Position numbers and translations under genes: made by a program
From: Caenorhabditis remanei
Lineage: Eukaryota; Nematoda; Chromadorea; Rhabditida; Rhabditidae
Direction: 5' to 3'
NCBI RefSeq assembly: GCF_010183535.1
Contig: NC_071332.1
Location: forward strand, 7,936,001 to 8,000,000
Length of the DNA: 64,000 nucleotides
Shown: one piece after another, positions 23,748-35,374 of the stretch
Numbering within the stretch: position 1 is the first letter of the stretch
Layout of the letters: the number at the start of each line of letters is the position of its first letter
Notes under the pieces: model-generated
Seen by the model: only the letters and a program-made list of their open reading frames with translations
Database searches by the model: none
What the model was told of the DNA's origin: nothing

Positions 23748-25083
23748 ATGGACTCCAACTCTACCCGGTATGATTTCACAAATACTCTGAACTTGGTTTC
23801 TTCCTTCTTAATGGCTGCGGTAACGTGCTCATTGAGTCTGAAAAATAGAAATCCAGTTTTTACAGAACGGAATCTTTGGCGTCATTTGTAACTTATCTAT
23901 CCTATACATTTTCATTTGTGTACCCACTGAAAGATCGTCTTTCAACTTGATTTGTGTCTACCGAAGCATTGGGAACACCATAATTCTTGTGTGGGGATTT
24001 ATGGCAACGTTCATACCAATTGGTTTGAAGTGAGTTCCTGGCCGACAAACCATCTTAGAAGAAGTATCTTCTAGAATAGATCTGAGAAATAACAGGAGAG
24101 TAGTAGTTCTAAAAAGTAGGTTCCACACGTTTTTCATCTATTTCACTACATTCCTAATATTTCTATCAATACGATAATTTAGAAAACCTCCTCTTCGAAC
24201 AACTCACTTCCATATTTTCAGAGAAACCTCACCGTTCTCGAATAACTACGAAACCGTTGTCATTCTCTCATGTAACAATATCTACATGATAATACAATAT
24301 AGTGGAATGATCATTGCCTCAAATCGTTTCTGTGCAATGTTTTTCCCTATTATGTATCATAAACTTTTTAATATCAAAATCACTTGTGTAAGTCTTTCTC
24401 CTATCTATCGTAGTCTTCAATTCCATTATTTTTCAGGCTTTCTTGTCTATCGTATTCTTGTTCAAACTGGCTGACAATATCTATTATCTGGTCACATTTC
24501 TTCGTGAGTTCATTAGAAAGAAGAACATATTTTAATCCGCCGTTAATTCCAGCTCGTGACTGCTACACTCTCTATTCCTCATTCTATCTCGCTTGGATTC
24601 CAAATATGAATCCGAATTGTCACAGCTCGCAAGATATTCCCAATCCGTTCAACAATACTGCTATACTAGTGGTTCTTCTGATTCTCATGAACATTGCGAC
24701 CTTTTCGAAAATCTATTTTTTCTACAAATCAACAGAATCCGAACAGAGAGAAATGAAAAGAAAGACAAAGAAAAACAAGACTTTGTTCTTTCAAACTTTA
24801 TTTCAAGATGGTGTGATGTTGATTGATATGCTATTCACTTTCAAGCTCAGTCAATTAAGTAACGAGAGATATTGGACATTCATCAGTGGAACATTTGTAT
24901 GGCAATGCGTGCATTCGGTTGATGGGTATATTGAAGTCTTTTTTCTAATTAAAAGCGTTTATACATTACAGATTCCTGATGGTGATGTTCAACGAACGTC
25001 TCTCGTTTCTCAAAAAGAGATTATTTGGAATTGATGAGAAGAGTCATACTACTATCCAAGTTCTGACAACTGTGCATCACTGA
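23748..25083 (+). CDS. srx-type 7TM chemoreceptor, complete
   Basis: Start at 23748, two bases after TTCAG. Exon 1 reads MDSNSTRYDFTNTLNLVSSF then LMAA before a GTAACG donor. Exon 2 is NGIFGVICNLSILYIFICVP, SSFNLICVYRSIGNTIILVW and GFMATFIPIGLK. Exon 3 has MIIASNRFCAMFFPIMYHKL. Later exons give FLSIVFLFKLADNIYYLVTF, CYTLYSSFYLAWIPNMNPNC, MNIATFSKIYFFYKSTESEQ, TLFFQTLFQDGVMLIDMLFT, RYWTFISGTFVWQCVHSVDG and FLMVMFNERLSFLKKR, ending LTTVHH. The KIYFFYKSTE and NPNC motifs group it with the next two srx genes into a subclade (EKS-type exon 1, N-G-I-F-G start of helix 1). All introns are GT-AG. Sensory GPCR by family. Confidence 0.87.
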
Positions 25084-25625
25084 TTTTTTCGATAAAAGTT
25101 TTTCTTCTTGTTTCTTCTTGTTTTCGAAAATTCATTCAAATTTTCTTTCAAAAACTATTAAAAGAGCCATGTTTCCGAAAAGTTCAGAGAAAGACTACAA
25201 TCCTCAGTGGGGCTACTGTACACTGTCTTTTGTCTTTATCAGTTTCGTTTTTCTTGATTTTTTGGTGTCTAGCGCCGACAATTGATGGTTGCTATATAGA
25301 TTCTGAAAATTACTTTTTGACTTTACTAAATATCATTTCTTTTTTGTGCTTCTTTTTTCTTTCCAGTTTTTTGTGCTGAACTTTATTACCATATAATTTC
25401 TAAAACCGAACAGCTCCATGCATGTGACAGGATTTCTGACTAGAGCTTTTCCGAATTCTAAACTAAAATTTTTCCGATTTACATTTCAATGTTTGATCAA
25501 ATGAAACACTTTTCCTTAATGCTATAGACATGCGTAATTGTTAGTAATCGGGAAGGCGGAGCGTAATACTTCGTAAATATTTTTAAAGGAAAATATTTAT
25601 TCTGTATGAATATCATCTGTCTACT
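25084..25625. other. Intergenic, no supported gene
   Basis: About 0.54 kb spacer, AT-rich, between two srx genes of the same subclade. Nothing was recognised. Confidence 0.55.
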
Positions 25626-26874
25626 ATGAGTTCCCAAACATTGTTTGATCCTTTGAATTGGGCAGCTTCTTTATTGATGACTATGGTTTGTGATAATCAA
25701 AAAGGTTCATTAATGTTATATTTTCAGAACGGAATATTCGGAATAGTTTGCAATGGCATTATAGTTCACAGTTTCGTTTCATCACCTCTAGAAAGAACCT
25801 CGTTCAATCTGATATGCGCATATCGGGCGGTCTTGAACTGTGTTATTCTTTCATGGGGATTTATTGGAACCTTTGTTCCACTCGCTATCTTGTGAGTAAT
25901 TGAATGGAAATCCCAGTTATGATGATATTTTTCAGCGGTGATACTCTCTTCCCTCCAGTCTATCATTTGATTGTTATCACTTGTGTGAACAGTCTTTATG
26001 TCGGGTTACAGTACTGCGGATTCCTGGTTGCTATCAATAGGTTCTGTGCAATGTACTTTCCTATAATGTATTCTACTCTGTTCAGTCTCAAGTTGACAAT
26101 TGTGAGTTCTTAAGATGATCCCAGTTGTTACAAAATTCGATTAGTTTTTATCCCTTCTGTTTCAGGTATTCACATTTGCCATTTTCTGTTATAGAATTTC
26201 CAGAATAGTAGTGGAACTTCTTCAATCTATTCGTATGTTTGACAATTGTTTGATAATATTTCATTTCGATTTTCTTTTTTCAGCGAAGGAATGTTTCTCG
26301 GTATACTCTTCCGTTGATCTCAATTGGTCCCCATATTTAAATCCAGAATGTCGTGAGAAATACGCGAATGTTGTGGATGCAACAGCTATACTTTTGGTTG
26401 TTTTAATTTTACTCAATATTGCAACTTTTGTGAAAATATACTTGTTTTACAAGTCAACAGAACTAGGTTCCCGGGATATAAAAGAGAAAATGAAGAGGAA
26501 CAAAATAATGTTCACACAAACTATTCTCCAGGATTTGACTTATTTGATTGATATGCTTTTCACTTTCAAACTCGGGTAAATCTCTTTTGAAGATCTTCGT
26601 TAAATAAGTAACGTTTCAGTGGCATATTCACGTCCCGAGTATGGACATTTATAAGTGGCAGTTTCATTTGGGAAAGTGTACATTCTTTTGATGGGTAAGG
26701 CTAAAACTAGATTTCTGAAATAATGTTTCTGGCTTTAGTTTGATCATGATAATGTTCAACGAAAGGCTAACCTTCCTGAAGAGAAGTTTCTTTTCATCAA
26801 CAGCCAACCCTTCAGCTGCCATTCAAATGACAAAAACAGTTCCAAGTCGGAGCTACCCTGCTCCAATCGACTAA
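25626..26874 (+). CDS. srx-type 7TM chemoreceptor, complete
   Basis: Exon 1 reads MSSQTLFDPLNWAASLLMTM. Exon 2 has NGIFGIVCNGIIVHSFVSSP and RTSFNLICAYRAVLNCVIL. Exon 3 contains GFLVAINRFCAMYFPIMYST. The next exon gives VFTFAIFCYRISRIVVELLQ, then CFSVYSSVDLNWSPYLNPEC and a helix 5 segment IATFVKIYLFYKSTELGSRD. Then come IMFTQTILQDLTYLIDMLFT, an extra intron after FKLG, RVWTFISGSFIWESVHSFDG and LIMIMFNERLTFLKRSFF, ending RSYPAPID. The final acceptor is TTTAG rather than TTTCAG. The gene is intact and belongs to the KIYxFYKSTE subclade with its neighbours. Chemosensory GPCR by family. Confidence 0.87.
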
Positions 26875-27864
26875 TCTTTTTTACCTTGTATATTTCCATT
26901 TTTAAATTTTCTTTGTCTTTCCAATAAAATTGTCATTTCGAACTAAACCGTGTGTACTTCTTGAAATCAGAATTGTATTCTAGTATCACACATCGCCAAA
27001 TCGTCCACTATAATTACGGGTAAAGAACAATTTGAAAGTTTATTTTTCACGAGCCACGTTTTTTGAAAAACACATATGCGAAAGCAAAAGTTGAAATTTT
27101 GATATTTTTTCGATATATAGTAAAATCTAGAAACTTGAAATTTTTGGGAAGATGCTTCAGGCGACATTTGATCATGTCTTTGGGAAGGTTGATCTGAATT
27201 TAGAAAAGGAAAGAAATGGGATGCGTCGTCAGGTATATGCATATAGAATCCAAACTTTCAGTAAATGGGTTTTCAAATCAGATAATTTTACCCGCTTCCA
27301 ACTTGAGCTCTGCATTTTCCCTTCTTTCTGAAACTTCTTTCTGGATATTGCTCAAAAGTTTTTTTATTGAAATTCAATTTGACTCGTGGGTGAGACAACC
27401 ACCATGTCACTTAAGTACATTCACCTGTTTCATATGTTTTCCTGACCACCATGGATATCAATCAAGACAACAAAGATGAAGGAAGTAAAAGTGAGAAAAC
27501 TTGAAGTACGCCGTAAACTTCTTAACTAGGTGTTGGTTAACTATTTATTATGATTAATCTTTAAAACGGAGTGAGATTGATATTTTGTTTTGATAGACGC
27601 TTTCGAAATAAAGTTTAGTATTTTTGAATCTTAGATGAGTGTCTGGAATTCTACTCATGTTTCCGCTGTCGCATGGATTTGATTCCTCCCTAACCAACAC
27701 AGCTCAAACTTTCTTTTGATCAAGAAATCATATGTCTGGTAAACTTCAGTCTTGAATAACAAAGCCTGGCATTAAATCCGGTACAACTTGCTTTGAAAAG
27801 GATACTCACGAGCAGTAGTACTTACTATAAGAACGAAAACACACGTCTCATTCCATTGGAAACG
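26875..27864. other. Intergenic, possible orphan srx exon 1
   Basis: About 1 kb without a supported gene. At 27635, two bases after a CTTAG, a short frame MSVWNSTHVSAVAWI resembles an srx first exon but ends in a stop and has no following exon before the next full srx gene. The frame at 27216-27479 shows no domain. Confidence 0.45.
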
Positions 27865-29040
27865 ATGAGCACTACAGCTCCCAACTACACGGATATACTT
27901 AATTTATCAGCTGCTTTTATCATCCTTGTGGTAAGTGAATACCGGATTTCAAAAAAAAACTTTTAAAGTTCTGTCAATTGTTTCATCATTCCAGATCGGA
28001 ATAATTGGTCTAGTTTCCAATTTTTTCATCATCTACATATTCATAAAATCAGCAGCCGAGAGAACATCTTTCAACATTATATGTGTTTCTCGGGCAGTCG
28101 TTAATATCATAATCATCGCATGGGCATTTCTAGGAACATTTCTTCCTATAACATTGATGTAAGTTCGTCTTAAACCCAAACCCAATATGATAGTTTTATT
28201 TTCAGTGGAGTCTCCCCATTCAGCCCAATCTACGAAACCTTAGTCATAGGAATAGCCAATTCATTGTATTCGGGATTTCAGGTGACTGGAATGTATATTG
28301 CTATAAATCGATTCTGTGCAATGTATTTCACAATGTACTATTCGAGATTTTTCGGTTTCAAAACCACTCTTTTCATCACATCTTTGCTGTTTTTATATAG
28401 ACTTGTGAGAATAACAATGCAGTTCTTCCGTTACATACGTAAGTTTTCTTATCACTACTACAGTAATACTTTGAAAAGATTCCAGCCCGCGAATGCTGGC
28501 TGACATACACATCGATTGATCTGACATGGTTCCCAAACATGGATCCAAAATGTGAAGAGGATCATGATTATCAAATTGATGCTACTGCCATTTTTCTTGT
28601 TGCGATGGGGTTATTAAACGCTGCAACCTTTTCAAAAATCTACTTTTTCTACAAATCTACTGATTTGGATGTGAAAGAAAGAAGGAGAAAACAGAAGAAG
28701 AACCAAGCTTTGTTCATTCAAACAATGATTCAAGATGCTGTAATATTGATTGATATGGTATTCACTTACAAGCTGAGTCTATTGAGTAATAAGAGAACTT
28801 GGTCATTCTTCTGTGGTACAGTCATATGGCAATGCGTTCATTCCTTTGATGGGTTGGTTTCCATTCATTCTATTTCTATTTTCAATTAAAAATTTCAGAG
28901 TGATCATGGTTTTGTTCAATGAGCGACTCACATTTATCAAGAAAACATTATTCACCCCGTCATCAGACAGCCCTTCAGTTGTTCTTCCTGGAAAAACAAA
29001 TTCGGTGACGCCTTCTATGTATCCATCTCGTGTTGAATAA
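27865..29040 (+). CDS. srx-type 7TM chemoreceptor, complete
   Basis: Exon 1 reads MSTTAPNYTDILNLSAAFII. Exon 2 has IGIIGLVSNFFIIYIFIKSA and RTSFNIICVSRAVVNIIII. The third exon runs from the helix 3 region (GMYIAINRFCAMYFTMYYSR) straight through FFGFKTTLFITSLLFLYRLV, so one intron present in most sisters has been lost here. Then come RECWLTYTSIDLTWFPNMDP, LLNAATFSKIYFFYKSTDLD, ALFIQTMIQDAVILIDMVFT, RTWSFFCGTVIWQCVHSFDG and VIMVLFNERLTFIKKTLF. The last residues are PSMYPSRVE, a tail close to that of the first plus-strand srx gene (LARVE). All junctions are canonical. AATAAA occurs near 29136. Chemosensory GPCR by family, ligand unknown. Confidence 0.87.
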
Positions 29041-29441
29041 GTTCAACTGGTTGTACTTTATTATGTTTCTTCCTTCTCAGCATTTGTATGTAATAATTTT
29101 GTTATTTTGATGTTGTATTTTGAAGTTTTGAGAATAAATATTTTTGACTAAAGTTCCTCTGAAACAACCTGTCCGAGCTATCTTGTGTTCTGTACTGTTT
29201 CCTCTTGTCTGCCACGTCATTAGTCCAATCCAACCGGTTTCTCATTTGAAAGATGTGAAACCCTTACTCGTTACCGTCATGTCATAGGGTTCTGTTATTT
29301 TTGAAACTTTCTATACATCCGCATTGATCCGCTCTAATCCCTCATAACAAAACGGAGGCCGTATTTGGTTTGAATCGCTCCACCGATTCTTTTAAACATT
29401 CAATTGTTCGAGTGATCGACAGTCAGTTTGTTTGAAAAATT
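29041..29441. promoter_or_regulatory. Spacer with the srx 3' end and promoter of the next gene
   Basis: About 0.4 kb containing the polyadenylation signal of the last srx gene (near 29136) and the 5' flank of the acidic membrane protein. No defined element was recognised. Confidence 0.45.
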
Positions 29442-30530
29442 ATGAAGCGTTCGTCGCTGATTCTTCTATCTATTCTTGCATTCCAATCAGTTCAATGCTT
29501 CCGACAACATGCTCCTCCTCACCCACCAATCCGTCGGAATTCAGATTCTTCTGATGATTCATCAATGAGTTCAGAGGGTGACTCTTTTGAGGATGACGTT
29601 ATGCAGAAGAAGAATCAGAATCAAAGAAAACGTATCGACCCAGACAGTATGATTCAGTTGCAACAGAAACAAGAAGAAGAGCGTGTACAGGGACAGACAA
29701 TCTTCGAGGAGAAGAGAGATAAGTTCTTCGACCGCCCATCTTCAGAAGAGATGGAAGCTTATGAGGAAAAGGTGAAACGTCAGAAGAACAATCGTGTCAT
29801 TGAAGATCAACTTGTGATGGAAGAGCCAATGAAACCTGTCCGTGGACCAAAACCAATGAAGCCAAAGATGGATGACACAGATGAGAAACTATTCTTGGCT
29901 GCTCTCGGTCAAATATATCTGGAAAAATTGGACGATGGGTCTCGCGAAAATGATCGTTTCCCGGGACCACCAGGACCAATCGGACCAATGGGACCACCTC
30001 CACCACCACCACCAATGGACTACGATTATTTGTTTGTTCCAGTTGAAACTCCAGGAAAGGTGGAATCAAACAACAACGGAAACAACAATGTTCATGTGAA
30101 TGTTAATCATGTTCAGGTAAGTAAACACATCGAATCCTTTAATCCTATCCAATTCCTCTTTCAGGTCAACTCGAATGTCCTCCACGTGCCAGAGAAAGAC
30201 AAGAAGAAGAGCGACGAACATCACGAAGAAATGCCACCAATCATCCCATCGTATCACTATTCTGAGCCAGTCTCTACCTCTAAATACATGTATTTCAACT
30301 TCAACATGGTTGACTGTGCAATTCTTGCTGTTCTTGTGGCCGTCTTCTTGTTCGCTACCAAAAAAGCATACATGAAGTGTTTCCCAAAGTAATCTCATTT
30401 TGATAAAAACCCAATTAATCTTCCCATTTATAGGAAATCAGTTGCCCCACAATTGCCAACAACTCTTCCCCCGACCTACACTCCATCCTCAATTGTCGTT
30501 GAAACTGTCTCTAAGAAAACACCACAGTAA
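29442..30530 (+). CDS. Uncharacterised acidic single-pass membrane protein with Gly-Pro/polyproline segment
   Basis: Three exons separated by introns at 30118-30163 and about 30390-30433. It encodes roughly 330 residues. Residues 1-19 (MKRSSLILLSILAFQSVQC) are a signal peptide. A Ser/Asp/Glu-rich segment (SSDDSSMSSEGDSFEDD) and a charged, probably coiled region with many Gln, Glu and Lys follow. Then come a short collagen-like stretch PGPPGPIGPMG, seven prolines, and an Asn/His-rich patch (NNNGNNNVHVNVNHVQV). Near the C-terminus is a hydrophobic helix VDCAILAVLVAVFLFATKK, followed by a short Pro/Thr-rich tail ending KKTPQ. This suggests a type I membrane protein with a large acidic extracellular part. 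The Gly-X-Y run is too short for a collagen. Family not recognised. AATAAA lies at about 30590. Confidence 0.85.
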
Positions 30531-30610
30531 ATATATAAAGTCATGACTTGAATTTTATGTTTATATACAGTAACTAACATTTTGGAATAAAGTGAATTGG
30601 TTATCAGATA

Positions 30611-31982
30611 TTACTTTGTTTTCTTCATCTTTTCCTCCAAACAAGCAGGAACAACTTCTTGTTTTCCGAGATTTCTGATGATGAAATCAGCCCACCAAGT
30701 TGGAAGAAGTGATAAAGGAACGTATACAAAGATAGCGTCCCATCCACAGTAATAACGATGACGTGGATACTTGGCAGTCAACGCGTGATAGTAATTGTCA
30801 ACGACATAGTGAATCTTGGTGGTGCTCATGGAGATGTATGTCTTGTTCCACATTTTGGCAACTAAAAAAATAATGGGTAAGCACAAGTCACAAAAGACAT
30901 AGAGTACTAACAATAATTTTTGAAGTTCTCTCCATACTCTGCTCTAGTTTCATCATCAATTTGAGTCCACACGTGGTCCACTCTTTTGAGCATCGCTTGC
31001 TCATCAAGAAGAGGGGTTCGGAAGATTCCTGGTTCCACAATACTCACTTTCACGTCGAAGTTGTAAAGTTCTTGTCTGAAAAATAACTTTTATGTGATTA
31101 TTGATGACTAGAAGTATCCTCAAGAAAGTTTGAAGAATAATTTATGCTTCAAAGTTTTATAAAATACTTTTCGAATGAAAGTCCATTAAGTTCAAAACAG
31201 AAACCAAACATCTCTTCCAAACCAACCTGATACAATCCATGTAAGCAGCCGCGCCAAACTTCGAGACCACGTAGGGACCAGCAGCTGGGGTGGAGAGTCT
31301 TCCATTCACAGATGTCACTGTCACAATTCTTCCTTTTGCTGCTTTCACAAGTTTCTTGAATGCCTGAGTGACACGAATGACTCCAAGGCAGTTCACGTTG
31401 AGTGCCAGTTGATAATCATTCATTCTGCACCAGTCATCTGGTCCGTAACAAGAAAAGATTCCAGCATTGTTGACGACTCCCCAGAGTTCTGAAAACAAAA
31501 ACACAAGGTTGTAGGAGAAAGAAACAACTCACTGTGATTTCCCAAGTTGTTCTTGACATATTCTGCCGCCTTCTCTACTGATTCATCTTTACTAACGTCA
31601 AGTGGAATTGTGCGTAGACGTGGATTCGCAACTTCTGCTTCTAAACTTTTAGCTGCCTGAAACTGTTTTACTAGGATGAATCATGATGTTTCAAGATTAG
31701 AACCTCAGTGGTCAAGCATCCTGCAAAAACCATGAATCCATTCTTGGCACATTTCTTCGCAAGCTCTCTTCCGAATCCCGTATCACATCCAGTGATGAAA
31801 ACCGCACGGTCATGAACTGATCCTCCTTCAGGTATCAATTCCAAAGTGTACCTGAAGTTTGACTTTTGTGTTTTGCTTCTTCTCGAAAGTATCCTCACTC
31901 ACCTAACAATATTCCAGACAACGACTACTGCAAGGAAATAAAATACCCATGTGAAAAGGGTGCAGAGACAGCAAAGAACCAT
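30611..31982 (-). CDS. dhs-20: Short-chain dehydrogenase/reductase, dhs-20-like
   Basis: Minus-strand gene of about six exons. Its ATG (31982) lies directly after TTTCAG, so the mRNA is probably trans-spliced. Residues 1-25 (MVLCCLCTLFTWVFYFLAVV) form a membrane anchor. The Rossmann fold follows: RAVFITGCDTGFGRELAKKC (TG-x3-G-x-G cofactor site), then LWGVVNNAGIFS (NNAG), catalytic region VTVTSVNGRLSTPAAGPYVV followed by SKFG (Ser, and Tyr-x3-Lys), and VSIVEPGIFRTPLL. The C-terminal part (YYCGWDAIFVYVPLSLLPTW) is hydrophobic. This is the pattern of the retinol dehydrogenase / 17-beta-hydroxysteroid dehydrogenase type 6 group: NAD(P)-dependent oxidoreductases of lipid-like alcohols at the endoplasmic reticulum. 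In C. elegans dhs-20 belongs to the same cosmid as sas-5 (from memory), which supports the symbol. The substrate is unknown. Confidence 0.85.
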
Positions 31983-32333
31983 CTGAAATTATATGAAAAG
32001 TATAGTGAGAATCAAAATATGAAGTAAGAGAAGAAAAAAGAAGCAAAAGGGCGTGAGAGACAATTTCCCCCAGTGGTGAGACGGAATCGGAAATGAAATT
32101 GAAATCAAAATAGTCGAACATTCAACATTCAAGGTTATACTTCTCTTCTCTTTTTTCTTTTTTCCTCCAGTCGTCTGTCCAAAAAATAATTGAATAGCTT
32201 AAAGAATACCAGTTCCTCTTCAAAAAGTGTTGATTGTGGAGAAAGCTTTCTTATTTGGAGATAACGGAACAATAAACAATTTATTTTTGTACAGTTAAAA
32301 CCAAAAAATGTTTGAGGAAAAAAAGCAATGCAT
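31983..32333. promoter_or_regulatory. 5' flank of the dehydrogenase gene
   Basis: About 0.35 kb upstream of the minus-strand dehydrogenase. No gene was recognised; the frame at 31903-32121 partly overlaps the first exon in another frame. Confidence 0.4.
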
Positions 32334-32385
32334 CTAATCGCCGCTGATAATCATCTGGAAGTCGTTTGCAGGACACAATGTTTGT
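32334..32385 (-). pseudogene. Orphan copy of the last exon of the Gln/Gly/Tyr-rich secreted protein gene
   Basis: Behind an acceptor ATTTCAG the minus strand reads QTLCPANDFQMIISGD and a stop. The true last exon at 41003-41060 reads QTSSAPNADDSQMITNND and a stop. Flanking bases also match: ACAATCACCACGCAAC upstream and TTTGAGGAAA plus GTACAGT-AAAA downstream have counterparts near 41110 and 40965. The homology covers roughly 32270-32450. No other exon of that gene is found here, so this is a decayed duplicate 8.7 kb from its source. Confidence 0.7.
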
Positions 32386-33899
32386 CTGAAATGAACAACT
32401 CATTTATAGAAAGATTTTGTTTGGTTCTCACAATCACCACGCAACATTTCTCTTCCCGTTATCAGTTGATCATTTGAGAGTGTGTTTCTCTAGCCTATAC
32501 TCTGTTCATGATCAGAAAGACCATTACTTTTGAAGTTTATTCGCTTTACTAGAGTGTGACTTTCATCTTTGGTTTTTGTTGGTGGTTTTATTTAAATTTT
32601 TATTTGACTATAAACAGAAAAATATAGAAATGGAAAAGGTAATTTCAAATAAACTCAATGTAAACTGAAAAGCTTATATCAGGAAGAGTTCACTACAGAA
32701 TAGTTTGCAAAAACTGATAGGAACCTGGTCTTGAGTTTATAGTGTTGATTTCAATAACCAGAAGACAGAGTTAGTAAGAATTTGCAAAACACAAGAGGAA
32801 AAATTATCACATTTGTGTCATCAAAGTCTGGATTCATTATTTTAACAATTGATAGAATATTAAAGCCTGTTGTTACACAATTTGTCCACGATCTTGTTAT
32901 CAATGATCTTGTGGTTCTGGAATGAAACATTTTCCTTGTTTCCATGCAGGAGTACAAGTTTCTTTATTAGCTTCTAGTAAATGGCAGGACTGAGACAGTG
33001 TTGATGTGTTTCATACGCAAAAACATCTAGGTAAATATCGGTTTTTGTCGTAGTCTATGAAAAACTCGAAACATGTATCTCCAATCGTTTTGAAAATAAC
33101 CACGTCTTGAATTTTCCGAATCAGGAAAACTTAAGACTGCACTGATTCCATGAGAACTTTTGTCAAACCTTGCCACATTTTGAAAATGTATTTGTATTTT
33201 CACTGTTATTCAAAAAAAATACGTTCATTAAAAGTTTATTAGAAAATAAATAATTAAAACATTTCATATATTTTATGCGATTGGGAAACTGAAATAGTTT
33301 TCTGGAATCTTTCTTCTTCATCTGATTGTTTCGGCTTCATTTATGTGGACTCCCACACATACTGAAAAACTTGAGTTAATTAAAGCAATGTCACATATCG
33401 TTTTGTTTGAAAGTCACTATCTGGAAGAGTGAGATTTTTCAATGAATTATATATTGTCTATACCCACATGACCATTACTCCCAAGAAATATTGGCATCAT
33501 ACCTCAATGACGTAACCAACTGAAAACGCCTTATAATATATGACAAGCAGTTTATGGCTCTGGTGTTTCTTGTGTTTTCACATTCAACTTGATCAACCAT
33601 GGTAAGCCCTGGTTTGAAAAATTGTACTCATTGGTGTCAATATGATGCTTTCCAGTTTCGATGTTTCAGCCCAAGTTTTACATGACTGCATTATATATGG
33701 CCGATAGCATACGTTTTACATGTCATATACCTCTACTATCTCAAGACTTATAGTTAGGATTTTTGTAAACTTTTACACTAAAAGTTAATTTGCGAGGCTA
33801 TACTCAGTTTCTGAAATTTTGAAGGCGAAATGCCATATTTTTCATAAAGAAAGGCATGTGGGTGTGAACGATGTGCTAATCCTCATGGAACCTTGTCAA
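32386..33899. other. Gene-poor stretch with one protease remnant
   Basis: About 1.5 kb of AT-rich sequence. Apart from the protease remnant (annotated separately at about 32875-33140) no gene, RNA or transposon end was recognised. Confidence 0.5.
32875..33140 (-). pseudogene. Remnant of the serine-protease-like gene
   Basis: On the minus strand this reads VFLIRKIQDVVIFKTIGDTC and FEFFIDYDKNRYLP, nearly identical to the gene at 33900. An extra run of about 30 bp breaks the frame. Then come CHLLEANKETCTPAWKQG and FIPEPQDH followed by a stop, with a small local duplication around 32880-32910. Only the middle of the domain is left. It is a partial duplicate about 1.1 kb from its parent. Confidence 0.8.
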
Positions 33900-34804
33900 T
33901 CAAATCCCTTTTTTCACAGATATCTGCTCTTGACTTATCTTGGAACTAACTTCATCATCCTCTGGTGGTAAACACATATTGTAGTAACTGGTTAGCGTGA
34001 TTTCGTTCCTTCTTTTCACTGAAATAAATCCGTAGAGCATTCCATTGTCATCCATGAGAGCAGATCCTGGCTCCCCTTCAAATGTTACACAAGATTGTCC
34101 ACGATCTTGTGGTTTTGGAATGAAAAGTGTTCCTTCTTTCCATTCAGGAGTACGAGTTTCTTTGTTTACGCCTAATAAATGGCAAGGACTTGGTAAATAT
34201 CGGTTTCTGTCATAGTCAATGAAAAACTCGAAACATGTATCTCCAATCGTTTTGAAAATAACCACATCTTGCATCTTTCGAATTAGGAAAACTTCTACCT
34301 GAAAGCAATTTTGAACAAAAAAAAAGTTTTTCTGGATTGCAGAACTAACCTCAATTGCCAGAGTGGAATCTAATAAGCTATAGAGAGTAACTCGTTGTCT
34401 TTCTTCGAAATGTGAGTGATCACCATTCTGATAAGTCACTGCGTATTCTTTCCGAACAGCAATAACACAATCATGTGTTGATTCATCAGGTTTCGTTGTG
34501 GTAAATATGACCTTCTCCAGTGTGTGTTTTTCGACAACGTTCGAATAATTATTCGAAAATTTATTCGAATAATTATTCGAACATTTTTCGAATACTGTTC
34601 GAATATTTTGTTCGAATACTTATTCGAATATGTTCGAATAATTATTCGAACTATTCGAATAATTGTTCGAACAGTATTCGAAGGCAATTTTATTCGAACA
34701 ATTTTCGAATATCGTTTCTAATAAAATTTGAAAATTTTTACTGTTTTTCAAAAAGTATTGTCTCCCGACGGAAAATTTTCGCAAGAATTGCTAGTTTTGT
34801 GGAT

Positions 34805-35120
34805 AAATTTCCCCACTCGTGGCAAAACTTCTTTTTTTTGTTTTTTTGTTTTTGACATTTTGGTACCAATCTGACAACCGGGGTTCGAACCCCACTCGTG
34901 GCAAAACCTTTTTGTTTTTTGTTTTTGACATTTTGGTACCAATCTGACAACCGGGGTTCGAACCCCACTCGTGGCAAAACCTTTTTGTTTTTTGTTTTTG
35001 ACATTTTGGTACCAATCTGACAACCAGGGTTCGAACCCCACTCGTGGCAAAACCTTTTTGTTTTTTTGTTTTTGACATTTTGGTACCAATCTGACAACCA
35101 GGGTTCGATCCCCACTCATG
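34805..35120. repeat. Tandem array, unit about 76-78 bp, left arm of the hAT element
   Basis: Four to five head-to-tail copies of a unit with the order CCCCACTCGTGGCAAAAC, a T/G-rich tract, GACATTTTGGTACCAATCTG and ACAACCGGGGTTCGAA. Copies differ at few positions (for example GGGTTCGATCCCC in the last). The same unit recurs inverted at about 35375-35575, making this array one arm of the element's internal inverted repeat. Confidence 0.9.
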
Positions 35121-35374
35121 CCAAAACTTTTTTCTTTTTTTGTTTTCGATTTTTAACTTTTGGTAACTATCTGATCACCACCCTCCGGTATCAAACCTTT
35201 TTTCATTTTATTTTTTGCTTTTTGGTACCAATCTGAAGCCATTTCAGAACCAAGAAAACATTTTTAAACCTGTTCTAGATTACAAGTGTCTCTTTTCAGA
35301 ACGGTCTTTCTCCGAAAAGACAACTTTGGTCATCAGATTGGTACCAAAAACCAAAAAATAAAATGAAAAACAGC

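Noticed and set aside
27635..27682. Possible srx first exon (MSVWNSTHVSAVAWI)
   Set aside because: Ends in a stop after 15 codons with no donor and no following exon; too short to support a separate feature.
34875..35110. tRNA gene(s) suggested by GGTTCGAACCCC
   Set aside because: Only a T-arm-like motif is present; no D-arm, anticodon arm or acceptor stem can be paired around it.
34738..35119. Overlapping long open frames with repeated NPGCQIGTKMSKT peptides
   Set aside because: Products of the 76-78 bp tandem repeats in all three frames; no stop-codon avoidance beyond the repeat period.
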